Assembly: GCA_051745935.1 (NCBI GenBank)
Contig: JBNJEM010000040.1
Location: 1 to 23,963 of the forward strand
Reading direction: 5' to 3'
Length of the DNA: 23,963 nt
Source: JBNJEM01 sp051745935
GTDB taxonomy: Bacteria > Planctomycetota > Planctomycetia > Pirellulales > Pirellulaceae
How positions within the stretch are numbered: position 1 is the first letter of the stretch; every line of letters starts with the position of its first letter. A model generated the notes under the pieces. It was not told where the DNA came from and did no database searches. It saw only the letters and a list, made by a program, of their open reading frames with translations. Below, one piece after another: positions 22,779 to 23,963 of the stretch. The position numbers and the translations under genes were made by a program.

Positions 22779-23440
22779 ATGAAGAACCATATCGCCATTG
22801 GAGTGGGGGTCGCCTTGATGCTTTTGTCACCACGACACGGCAGCTGTGTCGAACCGGGGGAGCTTCTCGAGGCCTCCGGGATACAGGGAGGCCTGGTCGC
22901 CGTGATAGGGTGCCAGGACGTGTCATTGCCGGCGGAGTTGGGCGAGCGGGAGTCCCTGCTAGTCCGCGGACTCGACTCTGACGCGGAGGTGGTGTCGAAA
23001 GCGAGGAGTCTGCTTCGCGAACAGGGGCTGTACGGTTCAGTGACGGTCTCGAAATGGAAAAGCTCGCGGGAAAGGTCGCCAGTTCAAGTGGTCGGAGAAC
23101 CTGCCGTTTATCGCGCGGGCCATGGTACTTTGCCGCGATACCTTGCTCGTCGCCGGCGGAACCCGTCTGCCGGACGCGGACGGCCGTTGCGGTCCGGGCA
23201 CTCTTCGGATCGTCGCTCGCGGCGATGGCGCCACGCGGGCGGAACGCGACCTTTCCGCGGCACCGGTATTGGACGGAATGATTCTCGCCGATTCCGGCGT
23301 GTTCGTTTCCACGATGGACGGAGAGGTTATATTTCAGGCGGTTGGATTTTTCCGGGTGGAAAGCTGCCCGGCGCAAGCCGTCCTCCCGTTGGTCGGACTC
23401 GCGGCGGAGAAAGTCATCCGTGAACGGTATATTTGCCTGA
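22779..23440 (+). pseudogene. Decayed methyltransferase-like / PQQ propeller gene
   Basis: The gene opens well: GAGGTG then ATG at 22779, a signal peptide, and about 70 residues (GIQGGLVAVIGC to LYGSVTVSKW, ending near 23057) that resemble the Rossmann-type N-terminal domain of large secreted planctomycete PQQ propeller proteins. From about 23083 a different frame resembles their last propeller blade: FKWSENLPFIARAMVL, DTLLVAGG, PVLDGMILADSGVFVSTMDG. The middle, normally many hundreds of residues, is missing, and the two parts are out of frame. R1 copy F then interrupts the C-terminus at 23333; without it the frame reads VIFA and stops at TGA 23438-23440. The homology is from memory. The signal and sorting part may still be translated. 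Confidence 0.55.
23333..23427 (+). repeat. R1 element, copy F (inserted in the pseudogene)
   Basis: A full 95-bp copy flanked by exact TATAT duplications (23328-23332 and 23428-23432). CCGGG/CCCGG in its 5' half form a hairpin best seen in this copy. It interrupts the C-terminal fragment of the decayed propeller gene. Confidence 0.9.
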
Positions 23441-23671
23441 AAGAGAATACGCCGTAACGTTCGGCCAATCGGCGTTGGTCATAAGTTGGTCCGCCTTCCC
23501 CCTAGCTGTGTTGGCTGTTGTTCACCACGAGAGACGTCACGGATAAGCAGTATGAGGGGGTAAGCCCCAGTGTTGCGATTTTCATCACTCTTCTTTTGCA
23601 CCGCCACTTCAGAGTGGCATGTGGACCATGTTACGATCGAGGCTGGCCAATCATATGGACTGGAGGTAAGG

Positions 23672-23821
23672 GGCTGCTTCAGAATAAGTTGCCGATTTGG
23701 GCGTGCCGAGGACAAGGCCGCGGAGGAAGGCGAAGCAGGCGTATTGGCTTATACGTCGATGCAGCCTGACGACTGCGGCCGTAGCCACGGGCCGCCGAAA
23801 TCGGTAAGTTATTTTGCAGCC
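23672..23821. repeat. 150-bp nested inverted-repeat element
   Basis: GGCTGC (23672-23677), AATAAGTTGCCGATTT and GGGC on the left mirror GCC, AAATCGGTAAGTTATT and GCAGCC (23816-23821) on the right. Inside, GGCCGC (23716-23721) mirrors GCGGCC (23775-23780), and the tip is CGTAT-TGGCTT-ATACG (23740-23755). All three pairs share nearly the same centre, near 23747, so one long hairpin is possible. It is a non-autonomous mobile element or a structured RNA; no protein frame is convincing. Confidence 0.65.
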
Positions 23822-23825
23822 GTTC

Positions 23826-23860
23826 ACGGGCGCCACTACACGGCCTGGACACAGGAGCCC
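23826..23860 (+). repeat. R2 repeat, second copy (leader part)
   Basis: ACGGGCGCC, CTACACGGCCTGGACAC and GAGCCC match the start of R2 at 13823. It runs directly into the tandem array. Confidence 0.72.
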
Positions 23861-23955
23861 GCATGGATGCCACGGAGCCCGCATGGATGCCACGGAGCCC
23901 GCATGGATACCACGGAGCCCGCATGGATACCACGGAGCCCGCATGGATGCCACGG
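23861..23955 (+). repeat. 20-bp tandem repeat array
   Basis: Four complete 20-bp units GCATGGATGCCACGGAGCCC (23861, 23881, 23901, 23921) and a partial fifth from 23941. The middle two read GGATAC in place of GGATGC. A period of 20 is not a multiple of 3, so this is not a coding repeat. The array may continue past the window or end at GGGCTTG. Confidence 0.93.
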
Positions 23956-23963
23956 GCTTGTCC

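Larger units (their letters stand above)
23441..23963. other. Gene-free right end, repeat nest
   Basis: No gene is supported. The region contains the 150-bp nested inverted-repeat element, R2 and its tandem array, packed almost end to end from 23672. The part from 23441 to 23671 shows nothing I recognise. Confidence 0.55.

Noticed and set aside
23651..23953. Reverse-strand frame with repeating MRAPW peptides
   Set aside because: It is the 20-bp DNA array read in shifting frames. The period is not a multiple of three, so it is not a protein repeat.
23861..23955. CRISPR array
   Set aside because: The units are directly adjacent with no spacers, and no cas gene is visible.

Overview
The window looks like chromosomal DNA from a planctomycete, probably Pirellula-like. 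The basis is a moderately high-GC sequence, a DUF1844 protein, a cysteine-rich lipoprotein of a type I associate with planctomycetes, a CysNC fusion, KDO-activating lipid A chemistry, and a decayed gene resembling planctomycete methyltransferase-like/PQQ propeller proteins. These taxon links are recalled family knowledge, not database results.

Layout, left to right: a small TerB-like protein (+); sulfate activation genes cysD-cysNC and the 16S rRNA methyltransferase rsmG (all -); a + strand cluster of Cys-rich lipoprotein, alkyladenine DNA glycosylase and a hypothetical protein; a - strand kdsB-pyrG-DUF1844 cluster (KdsB uses the CTP that PyrG makes); 1.3 kb without genes; glmS (+); 0.7 kb of repeat debris; a 906-residue nucleotidyltransferase/GHMP sugar kinase fusion (+); a small NTF2-like protein (-); an ACT-ACT-HAD protein followed 47 bp later by formate-tetrahydrofolate ligase (+); an exported FG-GAP/VCBS repeat protein (+); and finally a pseudogene and a nest of repeats at the right edge.

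The core genes cover sulfur assimilation, nucleotide and amino-sugar supply for the envelope, and one-carbon metabolism. The most unusual layer is the non-coding one. A 95-bp element (here called R1) occurs five times in full and once as a fragment, in both orientations. Two copies have exact 5-bp flanking duplications and two have 4/5 matches. Removing one copy plus one duplication on paper restores a clean stop codon in a decayed gene, which argues that R1 is, or was, mobile. Other repeat families sit beside it: R3 (about 80 bp, three copies), R2 (a 20-bp unit that is single at one site and tandem at another), R4 (about 35 bp, two copies), and two unrelated inverted-repeat elements of 83 and 150 bp. 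No transposase, tRNA, rRNA or CRISPR array is visible.

Protein-level oddities are a SerB-like domain that has lost HAD catalytic residues next to fhs, a two-enzyme sugar-activation fusion with an altered galactokinase motif, a CysC domain with an altered substrate-binding motif, and an alkyladenine glycosylase lacking the usual intercalating Tyr.
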